Shown here one piece after another: positions 8,872 to 16,969 of a stretch of DNA of 64,000 nt. Source of the DNA: Allobosea lathyri (lineage in GTDB: Bacteria > Pseudomonadota > Alphaproteobacteria > Rhizobiales > Beijerinckiaceae); the NCBI RefSeq assembly GCF_900108245.1, contig NZ_FNUY01000004.1:248001-312000 (forward strand), given 5' to 3'. The number at the start of each line of letters is the position of its first letter. The stretch's first letter is position 1. The position numbers and the translations under genes are program-made. The notes under the pieces are model-generated. The model saw only the letters and a list, made by a program, of their open reading frames with translations. It was not told the origin of the DNA and ran no database searches.

Positions 8872-8890
8872 AATTATGTCGACAATATGC
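8872..8890. promoter_or_regulatory. TGTCGACA operator-like palindrome, site 5 (upstream of tctC)
   Basis: The core TGTCGACA at 8877-8884 sits within AATTATGTCGACAATATG, closely resembling site 2 in its flanks. It lies 54 bases before the tctC start, in the expected promoter-proximal or leader position. Sites 4 and 5 form a pair like sites 1 and 2. Confidence 0.65.
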
Positions 8891-8937
8891 AGCCAATCAG
8901 AAGCTGCGACCCAGGAAACGTCCATCAGGAGCCATCA

Positions 8938-9942
8938 ATGACCATTGCTGTGTTTCAAGGCATGAAGACGCGCGTCCAGTCGGCGAGCCATGCCGCCGGC
9001 CGCGCCTTGGGCTGTGCGGCTCTGATCGCCTCGGTCGTCACAGGCGCCGCCCAGGCCCAGCAGGTCACGGTGACGATCCCGGCTGCTCCCGGCGGCGGCT
9101 GGGACGGAACCGCGCGCCTGACCATGCAGGCCCTGCAGAGCGAAAAGCTCGTCACGGGCGGCCTGCAATATGTCAACAAGGGCGGCGGCGTCGGCATCAT
9201 CGGGCTGACCGATTTCGTCCGCAACAACAAGGGCAATGACAACGCGCTGATGTTCATGGGCGTGATCATGCTCGGCGCCATCATCACCAATAATTCGGCG
9301 ATCACGATGGACAATGTCGTGCCGCTGGCGCGGCTGACCCGCGAATACAACGCGATCGCAGTCCCCATCGATTCCCCGATCAAGACGGCAGCCGATCTGG
9401 CGACGGCGCTGAAGCAGAACCCCGGCGCCGTCGCGGTCGGCGGCTCCGGCGTCGGCACCGTTGACCACCTGACGCTGGCGCTCGTCGCCAAGACGCAAGG
9501 GGTCTCGGCCGACAAGCTCAACTTCATCTCCTTCAGCGGCGGCGAGATCGTCCCCGCCCTGGTCGGCGGCAAGATCAAGGCGGCGATTTCGGGTGTCTCA
9601 GAGCTATACCCGCTCGCCCAGGCCGGCCGCATCCGCCTGATCGCGATCACCTCCGAAACCCGCCTGCCGAATGTCGATGCTCCCACGCTGAAGGAGGGTG
9701 GCCTCGACGTCACCGTCAGCAACTGGCGCGGCGTCACCGGCTCGCCGGGCATGTCGGATGCGGCGCGCAAGGGCTGGATCGAAAAGCTCGACGCATTGTC
9801 GAAGTCGAAGTCCTGGGCTGCGGCGCTCGAAAAGCAGGGTGTCGAGGACGCCTATCTCAGCGGCGACGCCTTCACGGCCTTCATCGCCGCCGAGAACAAA
9901 AACTGGCAGGCGCTCCTCAAGGAAGCGGGCATCGTCAAGTAG
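8938..9942 (+). CDS. tctC: Tripartite tricarboxylate transporter substrate-binding protein
   Basis: A 334-residue TctC/Bug-family periplasmic binding protein. An N-terminal signal peptide (about residues 1-42, ending GAAQAQ) precedes the mature start with VTIPAAPGGGWDGTARLTMQ, the typical Bug pocket loop. A later conserved stretch is VGGSGVGTVDHLTLALVAKT. I chose ATG 8938 for the AGGAG at 8927-8931; the frame is open further upstream but runs through the operator. An ATG at 8962 would give a shorter signal. It captures a carboxylate for TctAB. Two operator-like palindromes lie upstream. Confidence 0.92.
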   Translation: MTIAVFQGMKTRVQSASHAAGRALGCAALIASVVTGAAQAQQVTVTIPAAPGGGWDGTARLTMQALQSEKLVTGGLQYVNKGGGVGIIGLTDFVRNNKGNDNALMFMGVIMLGAIITNNSAITMDNVVPLARLTREYNAIAVPIDSPIKTAADLATALKQNPGAVAVGGSGVGTVDHLTLALVAKTQGVSADKLNFISFSGGEIVPALVGGKIKAAISGVSELYPLAQAGRIRLIAITSETRLPNVDAPTLKEGGLDVTVSNWRGVTGSPGMSDAARKGWIEKLDALSKSKSWAAALEKQGVEDAYLSGDAFTAFIAAENKNWQALLKEAGIVK

Positions 9943-9949
9943 TCGCGCC

Positions 9950-9995
9950 AGATCACCTCACATGCGGACGGAAGCGTCCAAATGCGAGGTGATCT
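9950..9995 (+). terminator. Long hairpin between tctC and tctB
   Basis: A 10-bp outer stem AGATCACCTC / GAGGTGATCT encloses an inner stem GGACG / CGTCC. It begins 8 bases after the tctC stop and is followed by TGTTCTAAAAAGTTT. Such structures between a binding-protein gene and its permease genes often lower downstream expression or protect the upstream mRNA; the effect here is inferred. Confidence 0.65.
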
Positions 9996-10009
9996 GTTCT
10001 AAAAAGTTT

Positions 10010-10060
10010 AGAGCATTGCTTCTGCGAAAAACCGGTGCCCACTTTTTCGCGCGATGCTCT
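10010..10060. repeat. Rhizobial-type palindromic intergenic repeat
   Basis: Terminal inverted heptamers AGAGCAT and ATGCTCT bracket TTCTGCGAAAAACCGGTG and CCCACTTTTTCGCGCG. This is the layout of a short repeat family that I recall as very common between genes in Rhizobiales genomes. A degenerate copy is at 3345-3394. Confidence 0.7.
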
Positions 10061-10080
10061 ACCGGGCAGGGTTGTTCGTG

Positions 10081-10572
10081 ATGATCAAGCGTGATGCGTC
10101 GATGCGTCCGTGGTGGCTCCCTGGCGGCGTCGTCGCCTTCGGTCTGGTGTTGCTCTACGGGGCAGCCCAACTCGGGCAATCCGACAATTATTCCAGGATC
10201 GGACCCGGCCTCTTCGTCACGGTCATCGGCATCGCGCTTGTCGGACTCGGCATCGCATTGGCCGTGCAGATCGCGCGCGGCATGTCATTCGCCCCCTCCG
10301 ACAGCGAGGGTGCCGATACGGAGGGGCCGACGAAACTCGGCCCATTCCTGACCGCCGTGGCAGCGACGGCCGCACCGCTCGTGCTGATGCAGCCCGCCGG
10401 CTTCCCGGTTACAGCCTCCGTGGTCTTTGCCGGCGTGGCGCGCGCCTTCGGCTCGACCCAGCCGTTCTTCGACCTTGCGATCGGCGCGGTGCTGGGCGTG
10501 CTCGCCTGGTTTTTCTTTGCCTGGCTGGGCGTCAATCTCGGCCCCTTCTTTCCGCTCCTGAAGGGGTTCTAG
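10081..10572 (+). CDS. tctB: Tripartite tricarboxylate transporter small membrane subunit
   Basis: A 164-residue hydrophobic protein with about four membrane segments, the expected size and topology of TctB. These include VVAFGLVLLYGAAQL, GLFVTVIGIALVGLGIALAV, PLVLMQPAGFPVTASVVFAG and LAIGAVLGVLAWFFFAWLGV. A conserved SRIGPGLF sits before the second segment. I chose ATG 10081; an upstream in-frame ATG at 10054 lies in the intergenic repeat. It pairs with TctA four bases downstream. TctB is required for transport, but its mechanism is poorly defined. Confidence 0.88.
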   Translation: MIKRDASMRPWWLPGGVVAFGLVLLYGAAQLGQSDNYSRIGPGLFVTVIGIALVGLGIALAVQIARGMSFAPSDSEGADTEGPTKLGPFLTAVAATAAPLVLMQPAGFPVTASVVFAGVARAFGSTQPFFDLAIGAVLGVLAWFFFAWLGVNLGPFFPLLKGF

Positions 10573-10575
10573 GCA

Positions 10576-12117
10576 ATGTCGACCTTCGAACTGCTGATGC
10601 AGGGCTTCGGCGTCGCCCTTCAGCCGATCAACCTGCTGATGGCCTTCATCGGCAGCGTGCTGGGCACCGCCATCGGCGTCCTGCCGGGCATCGGCCCTGC
10701 CTTGACGATCGCGCTCTTGATGCCGGTCACCACGCAGCTCGAACCCGCCTCTGCCTTCATCATGTTCGCCGGCATACTTTACGGCGCGATGTACGGCGGC
10801 TCGACCACCTCTATCCTGCTGAACACGCCGGGCGAGAGCGGCTCGATGATGACCGCGCTCGAAGGCAACCAGATGGCCCGTCGCGGTCGCGGCGCGGCAG
10901 CGCTGGCGACAGCGGCGATCGGCTCCTTCATCGCCGGAACTATCGGCACGATTCTGCTCTCCTTCGTTGCGCCATCGGTCTCGGAACTCGCCTTCATCTT
11001 CGGACCTCAGGATTATTTCGCCCTGATGATCCTCTCCTTCACCACCATCTCGGTGGTGCTGGGGAATTCCCGCCTGCGCGGCATGATCGCGGTCACCATC
11101 GGACTCGGCCTCGGGGTCATCGGCATAGACGCCCAGACAGGCCAGTCGCGCATGACCTTCGGCAGCCTCGATCTGCTCGACGGCATTCCCTTCACCATCG
11201 TGCTGGTTTCGCTCTTCGCAGTCGGAGAGATCATGTTCGTCGCCAGCCGCTCGCTGGCGCGCACGGAAGGAACCAACCCGCTCAAGGGCGGCATCTGGAT
11301 GACGCGCGAGGACTGGAAGCGCTCCTGGAAGCCCTGGCTGCGCGGCACCGCGCTCGGCTTTCCCATCGGTGTGCTCCCGGCCGGCGGATCGGAAATCCCG
11401 ACCTTCCTCTCCTATGCGGTCGAAAAACGCCTCTCGAAACATCCGGAGGAATTCGGCTCGGGCGCCATCGAGGGCGTGGCCGGTCCCGAAGCGGCCAACA
11501 ATGCGGCAGCTGCCGGCATCCTCGTGCCGCTCCTGACGCTGGGCCTGCCGACCTCGGCGACCTCAGCCATTCTGCTCAGCGCCTTCCAGGGCTATGGCCT
11601 TCAACCCGGCCCGCTGCTGTTCGTGAACAACGCCCAGCTGGTCTGGGGCCTGATCGCCTCGCTCTATATCGGCAATCTCATGCTGATCGTGCTGAACCTG
11701 CCGCTCGCCGGTGTCTGGGTGCGCCTGCTGATGATCCCGCGCCCGCAGCTTTATGCCGGCATCATGATCTTCGCCCTGGTCGGCGTCTGGGGCCTGTCGA
11801 CATCCTGGTTCGACCTGCTGCTGATGTTCCTGATGGGGCTGCTCGGTTTCGTGATGCGGGTTTACGATTTCCCGACAGCTCCTGTCCTGATCGGCCTGAT
11901 CCTCGGCCCCATGGCCGAGCAGCAGCTCCGCCGCGCACTCGCCATCAGCCAGGGCGATCCCTCGACGCTGGTCGCGACGCCGATCTCAGCCTCGCTGCTG
12001 GCCATCGCGGTCCTGATCCTGGTCGGCCCGCCGCTGTTTCGGTATCTGGCGGGACGCGGCAGGCCCGCACGCGGCAGGTCCGCACTCGCCACGCCGGACT
12101 CCAACCCGGCACAGTAG
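10576..12117 (+). CDS. tctA: Tripartite tricarboxylate transporter large permease
   Basis: A 513-residue TctA permease with about 12 membrane segments. Family signatures are visible: [19 protein letters not shown] near residue 40, [18 protein letters not shown] near residue 75, and [10 protein letters not shown] in the second half. It forms the transport path with TctB and receives substrate from TctC, using the ion gradient rather than ATP. It starts four bases after the tctB stop. The adjacent aconitase and PrpF genes point to a tricarboxylic acid as cargo. Confidence 0.95.
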   Translation: MSTFELLMQGFGVALQPINLLMAFIGSVLGTAIGVLPGIGPALTIALLMPVTTQLEPASAFIMFAGILYGAMYGGSTTSILLNTPGESGSMMTALEGNQMARRGRGAAALATAAIGSFIAGTIGTILLSFVAPSVSELAFIFGPQDYFALMILSFTTISVVLGNSRLRGMIAVTIGLGLGVIGIDAQTGQSRMTFGSLDLLDGIPFTIVLVSLFAVGEIMFVASRSLARTEGTNPLKGGIWMTREDWKRSWKPWLRGTALGFPIGVLPAGGSEIPTFLSYAVEKRLSKHPEEFGSGAIEGVAGPEAANNAAAAGILVPLLTLGLPTSATSAILLSAFQGYGLQPGPLLFVNNAQLVWGLIASLYIGNLMLIVLNLPLAGVWVRLLMIPRPQLYAGIMIFALVGVWGLSTSWFDLLLMFLMGLLGFVMRVYDFPTAPVLIGLILGPMAEQQLRRALAISQGDPSTLVATPISASLLAIAVLILVGPPLFRYLAGRGRPARGRSALATPDSNPAQ

Positions 12118-12192
12118 CGCGGTCAGATCGACGGCCGACCACACCATTCCGGCCGCAGAACAGAGCCTGGCCGTCACGACTGACCTTCCCAT

Positions 12193-12222
12193 AAAGCGGC
12201 GCAGCCACGAGCTGCGCCGTTT
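12193..12222 (+). terminator. Intrinsic-type terminator after tctA
   Basis: A 9-bp perfect stem CGGCGCAGC / GCTGCGCCG with loop CACGA is preceded by AAAG and followed by TTTC. It lies about 75 bases past the tctA stop and separates the tricarboxylate cluster from the IclR/hydantoinase cluster. The rest of 12118-12340 holds only the AT-rich IclR operator region. Confidence 0.75.
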
Positions 12223-12309
12223 CCGCATGGGACGCGGACCCGCTCTCGCACAGATGCTACGCGAAGCCGCACCGGCGCTTGACCGCGCTTGTCGATCCTG
12301 CTTCAATAT

Positions 12310-12347
12310 CAAATAACAAAATGACGTTTCATTATTTGAAATGAAAC
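12310..12347. promoter_or_regulatory. Nested palindromes at the IclR gene start
   Basis: Two inverted repeats overlap. CAAATAA (12310-12316) pairs with TTATTTG (12332-12338). GTTTCATT (12326-12333) pairs with AATGAAAC (12340-12347) around a 6-base spacer. The second covers the ATG at 12341. IclR proteins usually repress their own promoters at such sites, so this is a likely autoregulatory operator. Confidence 0.65.
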
Positions 12348-13156
12348 GCAGAGGAACGCCCTTGAAGACCGACCCGAACACAGCTTCGGCCAAAGCTCCG
12401 GCGGCCGGCACCAGCACGCTCGATCTCGCCTTGCGCGCAGTCGAGTATCTGGCCCTGCAGAGCCGGCCGGTCGCACTCGCACAGATCGCCGAAGCCCTGT
12501 CGGCCTCCAAGGCCACGATCTACCGGCATCTGGTGACGCTGCAGCGCCACGGCTTCGTTCGTCAGGATAACGACACCGGCCGTTACGACGCCGGCGTCAA
12601 GCTGATGGTTCTGGGCGAGGCGCTGCGCCAGCGCTTCGACATCGTTTCCGCCGCGCGCGAGGAGTTGATGAACTTGCGCGATCGCACAGGTCAGGCGGTC
12701 ACCCTATGCGCCGTGATCGACGAGGAGTTGATCGTCCTCGAACTGATCCAGGGACGCACGATGATCGAGTTCGCGATGCGACCGGGCACGCGGCTCGCCT
12801 TTCATGCCAGCGCCCATGGCAAGACCTGGCTCGCCTTCGGCTCGCCCGAACGCACGAAAAAGATCGCGGCCGGCGAGCTCAAGGCCTGGACGCCCACCAC
12901 CATTGTCTCCGGCGACGATCTGCTGGCCGAGATCGCCATCGTTCGCGAGCGCGGCTGGGCGACGGCGCCCGATCAGGTCATCACCGGCGTCAATACCCTG
13001 GCGGCGCCCGTCTTCGATCACCGCAAGATGCTCGTCGGATCGATCGCCCTCGTCGGTGCGACGCAATTCATCCCGCCCGTCCCCGATGCCGAGCAGATCC
13101 GGGAGGTCGTCGGCAGCGCCGCACGCATCTCGCGCGGATTGACCTGGCAAGATTAG
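12341..13156 (+). CDS. IclR-family transcriptional regulator
   Basis: A 271-residue IclR protein. The winged helix-turn-helix (about residues 28-90) includes ALRAVEYLAL, LAQIAEALSASKATIYRHL and GFVRQDNDTGRYDAG. The effector domain carries MRPGTRLAFHASAHGKTWLA and ends DAEQIREVVGSAARIS. The ATG at 12341 lies inside a palindrome and has no ribosome-binding site. TTG at 12362 has GAGGAA 7-12 bases upstream and would give 264 residues, so the true start may be that TTG. It probably controls hyuAB and the liv genes just downstream. Its stop codon is within a tandem repeat. Confidence 0.93.
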   Translation: MKRRGTPLKTDPNTASAKAPAAGTSTLDLALRAVEYLALQSRPVALAQIAEALSASKATIYRHLVTLQRHGFVRQDNDTGRYDAGVKLMVLGEALRQRFDIVSAAREELMNLRDRTGQAVTLCAVIDEELIVLELIQGRTMIEFAMRPGTRLAFHASAHGKTWLAFGSPERTKKIAAGELKAWTPTTIVSGDDLLAEIAIVRERGWATAPDQVITGVNTLAAPVFDHRKMLVGSIALVGATQFIPPVPDAEQIREVVGSAARISRGLTWQD

Positions 13157-13193
13157 CATCTGGCAAGATTAGCATCTGGAAAGATCAGAGCAT
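13144..13193. repeat. 16-bp tandem repeat spanning the IclR stop and hyuA leader
   Basis: CTGGCAAGATTAGCAT occurs at 13144-13159 and 13160-13175, and a third diverged copy runs from 13176 into the hyuA start codon. The first copy contains the IclR stop, so the duplicated unit came from the end of that gene and now forms the whole 35-base intergenic leader. Confidence 0.85.
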
Positions 13194-15255
13194 GACTTAC
13201 TCACTGGCCGTCGACATTGGCGGCACCTTCACCGACATCGTGCTGCGCGATTCCAAAGGCGGCCTCAGCGTCGACAAGACCCTGACCACGCATCACGACC
13301 TGCTGGAAGGTTTCTTCCGCGGCGTCGATTCCGTGCTGGCGAAGGCTGGCGTCGAAGCCGGTGCCGTCGATGGCGTCGTGGTCCATGCGACGACGGTAGT
13401 GACGAACGCGCTGATCGAGCGAAAAGGCCTGCCCACCGCCCTCGTCGTGACCGAGGGCTTTCGCGATGTGCTCTCGATCCGCAACGAGCACCGCTACGAC
13501 ATGTATGACCCGCAGATCGAGTTCCCCGAGCCACTGGTGACGCGCGAGTTGACCTTCGGCATCAAGGAGCGCGTGCTCGCAGACGGCACCATCGCCCTGG
13601 CGCCCGACCCCGCCGATATCACTAGGCTGGCTGCCGAAATCCGCGCCAGCGGCGCCCGCGCGCTCGCGATCTGCTTTCTCAACAGCTTCGCCAATCCCGC
13701 CAACGAGGCGCAGGTTGCTGCTGCCCTGGCCCGCGAGCTCAACGATGTCTTCATCTGCACCTCCTCGGAGGTCGCCCCGCAGATCCGCGAATACCAGCGC
13801 GCCTCGACCGCAACGGTGAACGCCTATGCGATGCCGATCTCGCAGCCTTATCTCAAGAGCCTCAGCGAGAGGCTGCGCGTCGAGGGCTTCGCCAACACCC
13901 CCTTGATCATGCTGTCCTCGGGCGGCGTCGTCGGCGCGGAAACGGCCGGCAAGAACCCGGTTCGCATGATCGAGAGCGGCCCGGCTGCCGGTGCGCTCGC
14001 CGCCTGCCACTACGCGGAGCTGCTCGGTATCGACCGCCTGATGTCCTTCGACATGGGCGGCACCACCGCCAAGGCCTGTCTGATCGAGAACCGCACGCCG
14101 CTGGTCACGGGCTTGTTCGAGGTCGACCGGCGCTATCGCTTCAAAGAGGGCAGCGGCCTGCCAGTCACCGTGCCCTCGATCGACCTGATCGAGATCGGCG
14201 CCGGCGGCGGCAGCATCGCCCATGTCGACGATCTCGGCCTGCTCAAGGTCGGTCCCGAAAGCGCCGGCTCCAATCCCGGCCCCGCCTGCTACGGCAAGGG
14301 CGGAACGAGCGCGACCGTCACCGACGCCGATCTGGTGCTCGGCCTGATCGACGCCGAGAACTTCTTGGGCGGCGACATGTCCCTCGACAAGCCGGCCTGC
14401 GACTCCGCCATGGCGCGGCTGGGCGAGGCGCTCGACATCTCCGCGGTCCAGGCGGCGCGCGGCATCTATCGCATCGTCACCGAGGCGATGGCGTCGGCCG
14501 CCCGCACCCATGCCACGGATCGCGGCGTCGACTATCGCGGCCTGCCGCTCTTCGCCTTTGGCGGTGCCGGGCCCCTCCACGCCTGTGGCGTCGCCGACCT
14601 GCTGCAGAGCACGAGCGTGATCGTGCCGCCGCAATCCAGCGTGCTCTCGGCCTTCGGCACTCTGGTCACTCCGATCAGGCTCGACCTGGTGCGCAGCGAC
14701 CTGACCCAGATCGGCCGGCTCGACTGGACCCGTGTCGATCGCGTGCTCGGCGATCTCGAAGCAGAAGGCCGGGCTGCGCTTGGGGAATCCGGCTGCGCGC
14801 CCGGCGACGTCACGGTTCTGGTCGGTGCCGACATGCGCTATGTCGGACAGCAGCACGAGGTCACCGTCATCTTCGAGACCGACCCGCGTCAGAGCCGCGA
14901 TGTGGGGGTACTCTCGGCCCAGTTCGAGGCCGCCTATCGCACGCTCTACGGCGTCAACCCATCGCATGTGCCGATCGAGATCGTGACCTGGCGTGTCGTC
15001 GCGCGCGGCCCCTCCCCGCATTTCGACGGACAGGCGCGGCCCCAGATCGCGCCGGGCAAGCCGAAACGCCATCGCCCCGTCCACGCCTGGCAGGACGGCC
15101 AGTCCGTGCCGGTCTATGACCGCGCCGCTCTCGCCACCGGCCAGACAATCGCCGGCCCCGCCATCATCGAGGAGCGCGAGACCACGACCGCGCTTCCGCC
15201 CGGCTGGAGCGCGACGATCGACGCGCTCGGCTGCATCGTCGCCACGAAAGGCTGA
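13192..15255 (+). CDS. hyuA: Hydantoinase/oxoprolinase family protein, A subunit
   Basis: A 687-residue HyuA-type protein with the ASKHA (actin-like ATPase) fold. VDIGGTFTDIVLRDSKGG lies at the N-terminus and FDMGGTTAKACLIE in the middle; GAGGGSIAHVD and SNPGPACYGKGG follow. The family performs ATP-dependent opening of hydantoins or 5-oxoproline, and related pairs carboxylate ketones. ATG 13192 is chosen because the family begins directly with this glycine-rich loop. hyuB follows after six bases, then a complete ABC importer. N-methylhydantoin, hydantoin or oxoproline are possible substrates; the sequence does not decide. Confidence 0.9.
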   Translation: MTYSLAVDIGGTFTDIVLRDSKGGLSVDKTLTTHHDLLEGFFRGVDSVLAKAGVEAGAVDGVVVHATTVVTNALIERKGLPTALVVTEGFRDVLSIRNEHRYDMYDPQIEFPEPLVTRELTFGIKERVLADGTIALAPDPADITRLAAEIRASGARALAICFLNSFANPANEAQVAAALARELNDVFICTSSEVAPQIREYQRASTATVNAYAMPISQPYLKSLSERLRVEGFANTPLIMLSSGGVVGAETAGKNPVRMIESGPAAGALAACHYAELLGIDRLMSFDMGGTTAKACLIENRTPLVTGLFEVDRRYRFKEGSGLPVTVPSIDLIEIGAGGGSIAHVDDLGLLKVGPESAGSNPGPACYGKGGTSATVTDADLVLGLIDAENFLGGDMSLDKPACDSAMARLGEALDISAVQAARGIYRIVTEAMASAARTHATDRGVDYRGLPLFAFGGAGPLHACGVADLLQSTSVIVPPQSSVLSAFGTLVTPIRLDLVRSDLTQIGRLDWTRVDRVLGDLEAEGRAALGESGCAPGDVTVLVGADMRYVGQQHEVTVIFETDPRQSRDVGVLSAQFEAAYRTLYGVNPSHVPIEIVTWRVVARGPSPHFDGQARPQIAPGKPKRHRPVHAWQDGQSVPVYDRAALATGQTIAGPAIIEERETTTALPPGWSATIDALGCIVATKG

Positions 15256-15261
15256 AATCCG

Positions 15262-15330
15262 ATGGCAAAGTCACCTGAGATGGCAAAGTCACCCGCGATG
15301 GCAAAAGCTGCGATGGCAAAAGCTGCGATG
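15262..15330 (+). repeat. Tandem repeats multiplying the hyuB start codon
   Basis: Two 18-base units beginning ATGGCAAAGTCACC are followed by two 15-base units ATGGCAAAAGCTGCG and a final ATG. Each unit starts with an in-frame ATG, so the gene has five candidate initiation codons within 69 bases. Confidence 0.85.
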
Positions 15331-16878
15331 GACGGCGTTGAACTGGAAATCCTCTGGTCGAACCTGATCGGCGTCGTCACCGAACGGGCCAAGGCGCTGC
15401 AGCGCATCGCCTTCAGCCCGATCGTGCGCGAAGCCGGCGACCTCGCCTGCGCGCTGTTCGACCGGCGTGGCCGCATGGTGGCTCAGGCCAATACCGGCAC
15501 GCCCGGCCATATCAACTCGCTGGCATTCGCAGGCGCCCATCTCGTGCGCATCTTCGAGGGTCGCTGCGAACCCGGCGACGTGCTGATCACCAACGATCCC
15601 TGGCTCTCGGCCGGGCACTTCTTCGACATCACGATCCTGACGCCGATCTTCGACGGGCAGAACCTGATCGCCTATATCGGTTCGACCATCCACCACACCG
15701 ATATCGGCGGTTACGGCATCGGCGCCGGCGCCCGCGACGTGCATGAGGAAGGGCTCTGGATTCCGCCGCTCAAGCTCTATGAGCGCGGCAAGCCCAGCGA
15801 GATGCTGCATGACATCATCCGCCGCAATGTGCGCACGCCCGACGCGGTATTCGGCGATCTCTCGGCCCAAGTCTCGTCGGGCGAGGCAGCTGCCGACCAT
15901 CTGATCGCGCTGTGCCGGCGCTACGGCCTCGACGACATCGAAGCGCTCTCCGACGAGATCATCAACCGCTCCGAAGATGCGACCCGCAACGCCATCCGCA
16001 AGCTGAAGGCCGGCACCTATCATGGCGAGACCAGCTTCGACGTGCCCGGCGGCGAGATCATCACCCTGAAAACGGCGGTCACGGTCGACACGGACAAGGG
16101 CGCGATCATCGTCGATTTCGAGGGTTCTTCGCCGCAGACCACGACCGGCATCAATGTCGTGCTCAATTACACCCATGCCTATTCGACCTTCGCCATCCGC
16201 TCTTGCCTCAACCCCGATCTGCCCAACAATACCGGGTCCCTGGCCCCGATCGAGATTCGTGCGCCGGAAGGCTCGATCATCAACTGCGCCTATCCAGCGC
16301 CCGTGAATGCGCGCCATGTCGTGGGCATGTACGTGCCGATGCCGATCCTGAAAGCGCTCCATCAGGTCATGCCCGAGCGCGTGCTGGCGGAGGGCTCCGG
16401 CGCGGTCTGGACCATGCAGATCCAGGGCCGGCGACCGAGCGGCGAGGCCTTCACCTCCTCCATGTTCAACTATTCCGGCGGCATGGGCGCGCGCGCCACC
16501 AAGACCGGCCCGAGCGCTACCTGCTACCCGACAGGGGTCGCGGCCGTGCCGATCGAGATCCTCGAGGCGGCGATGCCGATCGTCTTCGACCGGAAGGAGT
16601 TGCGGCGCGGTTCCGGCGGCAAGGGGCGGATGCAGGGCGGCGACGGCCAGATCATCCAGTTCCACATGCGCACCGACCATGCCTGGCTGCTCAACGCCGT
16701 GCCAAGCCGGCTCGAAAAGGGCCCGGATGGAATCGATGGCGGGCTTTCCGGCGCGCCCGGCCGCTTCCTCGTCAACGGCAAGTCGGTCAGCGAAGCCAAG
16801 AAACTGACCATGCAGGCCGGCGATATCGTGCTGCTGGAGACGCCCGGTGGTGGCGGCTACGGCAAGCCCACGGCCTAG
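15262..16878 (+). CDS. hyuB: Hydantoinase/oxoprolinase family protein, B subunit
   Basis: A 538-residue HyuB-type subunit. Family landmarks are ELEILWSNLIGVVTERAKAL near the start, GTPGHINSL, and NDPWLSAGHFFDI (a variant of the usual NDPYxGGxH). Others are HHTDIGGYGIGAGARDVHEEG, PGGGGYG at the C-terminus, and a Gly-rich GSGGKGRMQGGDGQI. The N-terminus MAKSPEMAKSPAMAKAAMAKAAM comes from tandem repeats, giving five in-frame ATG codons (15262, 15280, 15298, 15313, 15328). The family core begins at DGVELEIL, so any of these could initiate. It acts in complex with HyuA. Confidence 0.9.
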   Translation: MAKSPEMAKSPAMAKAAMAKAAMDGVELEILWSNLIGVVTERAKALQRIAFSPIVREAGDLACALFDRRGRMVAQANTGTPGHINSLAFAGAHLVRIFEGRCEPGDVLITNDPWLSAGHFFDITILTPIFDGQNLIAYIGSTIHHTDIGGYGIGAGARDVHEEGLWIPPLKLYERGKPSEMLHDIIRRNVRTPDAVFGDLSAQVSSGEAAADHLIALCRRYGLDDIEALSDEIINRSEDATRNAIRKLKAGTYHGETSFDVPGGEIITLKTAVTVDTDKGAIIVDFEGSSPQTTTGINVVLNYTHAYSTFAIRSCLNPDLPNNTGSLAPIEIRAPEGSIINCAYPAPVNARHVVGMYVPMPILKALHQVMPERVLAEGSGAVWTMQIQGRRPSGEAFTSSMFNYSGGMGARATKTGPSATCYPTGVAAVPIEILEAAMPIVFDRKELRRGSGGKGRMQGGDGQIIQFHMRTDHAWLLNAVPSRLEKGPDGIDGGLSGAPGRFLVNGKSVSEAKKLTMQAGDIVLLETPGGGGYGKPTA

Positions 16879-16969
16879 GACGCGCGTTCCGATCAACCTC
16901 AAAACCAAAACGGCCGGCGCCTCGCATGAGCGGCGAAACGACCGAAAGCAAGGAAACCGGGAGGACAGG

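Noticed and set aside
11795-11802. TGTCGACA inside tctA (also 54034-54041 and 61232-61239)
   Set aside because: Within coding sequence, where frequent Val-Asp codons generate GTCGAC; not near a start and not paired.
10110-12194. A 694-codon plus-strand frame overlapping tctB and tctA in another phase
   Set aside because: Arg/His-rich translation with no membrane segments; TctB and TctA are clear in the other frames.
13201-15084. A 627-codon minus-strand open frame opposite hyuA
   Set aside because: Antisense shadow without recognisable motifs; hyuA has full family signatures.
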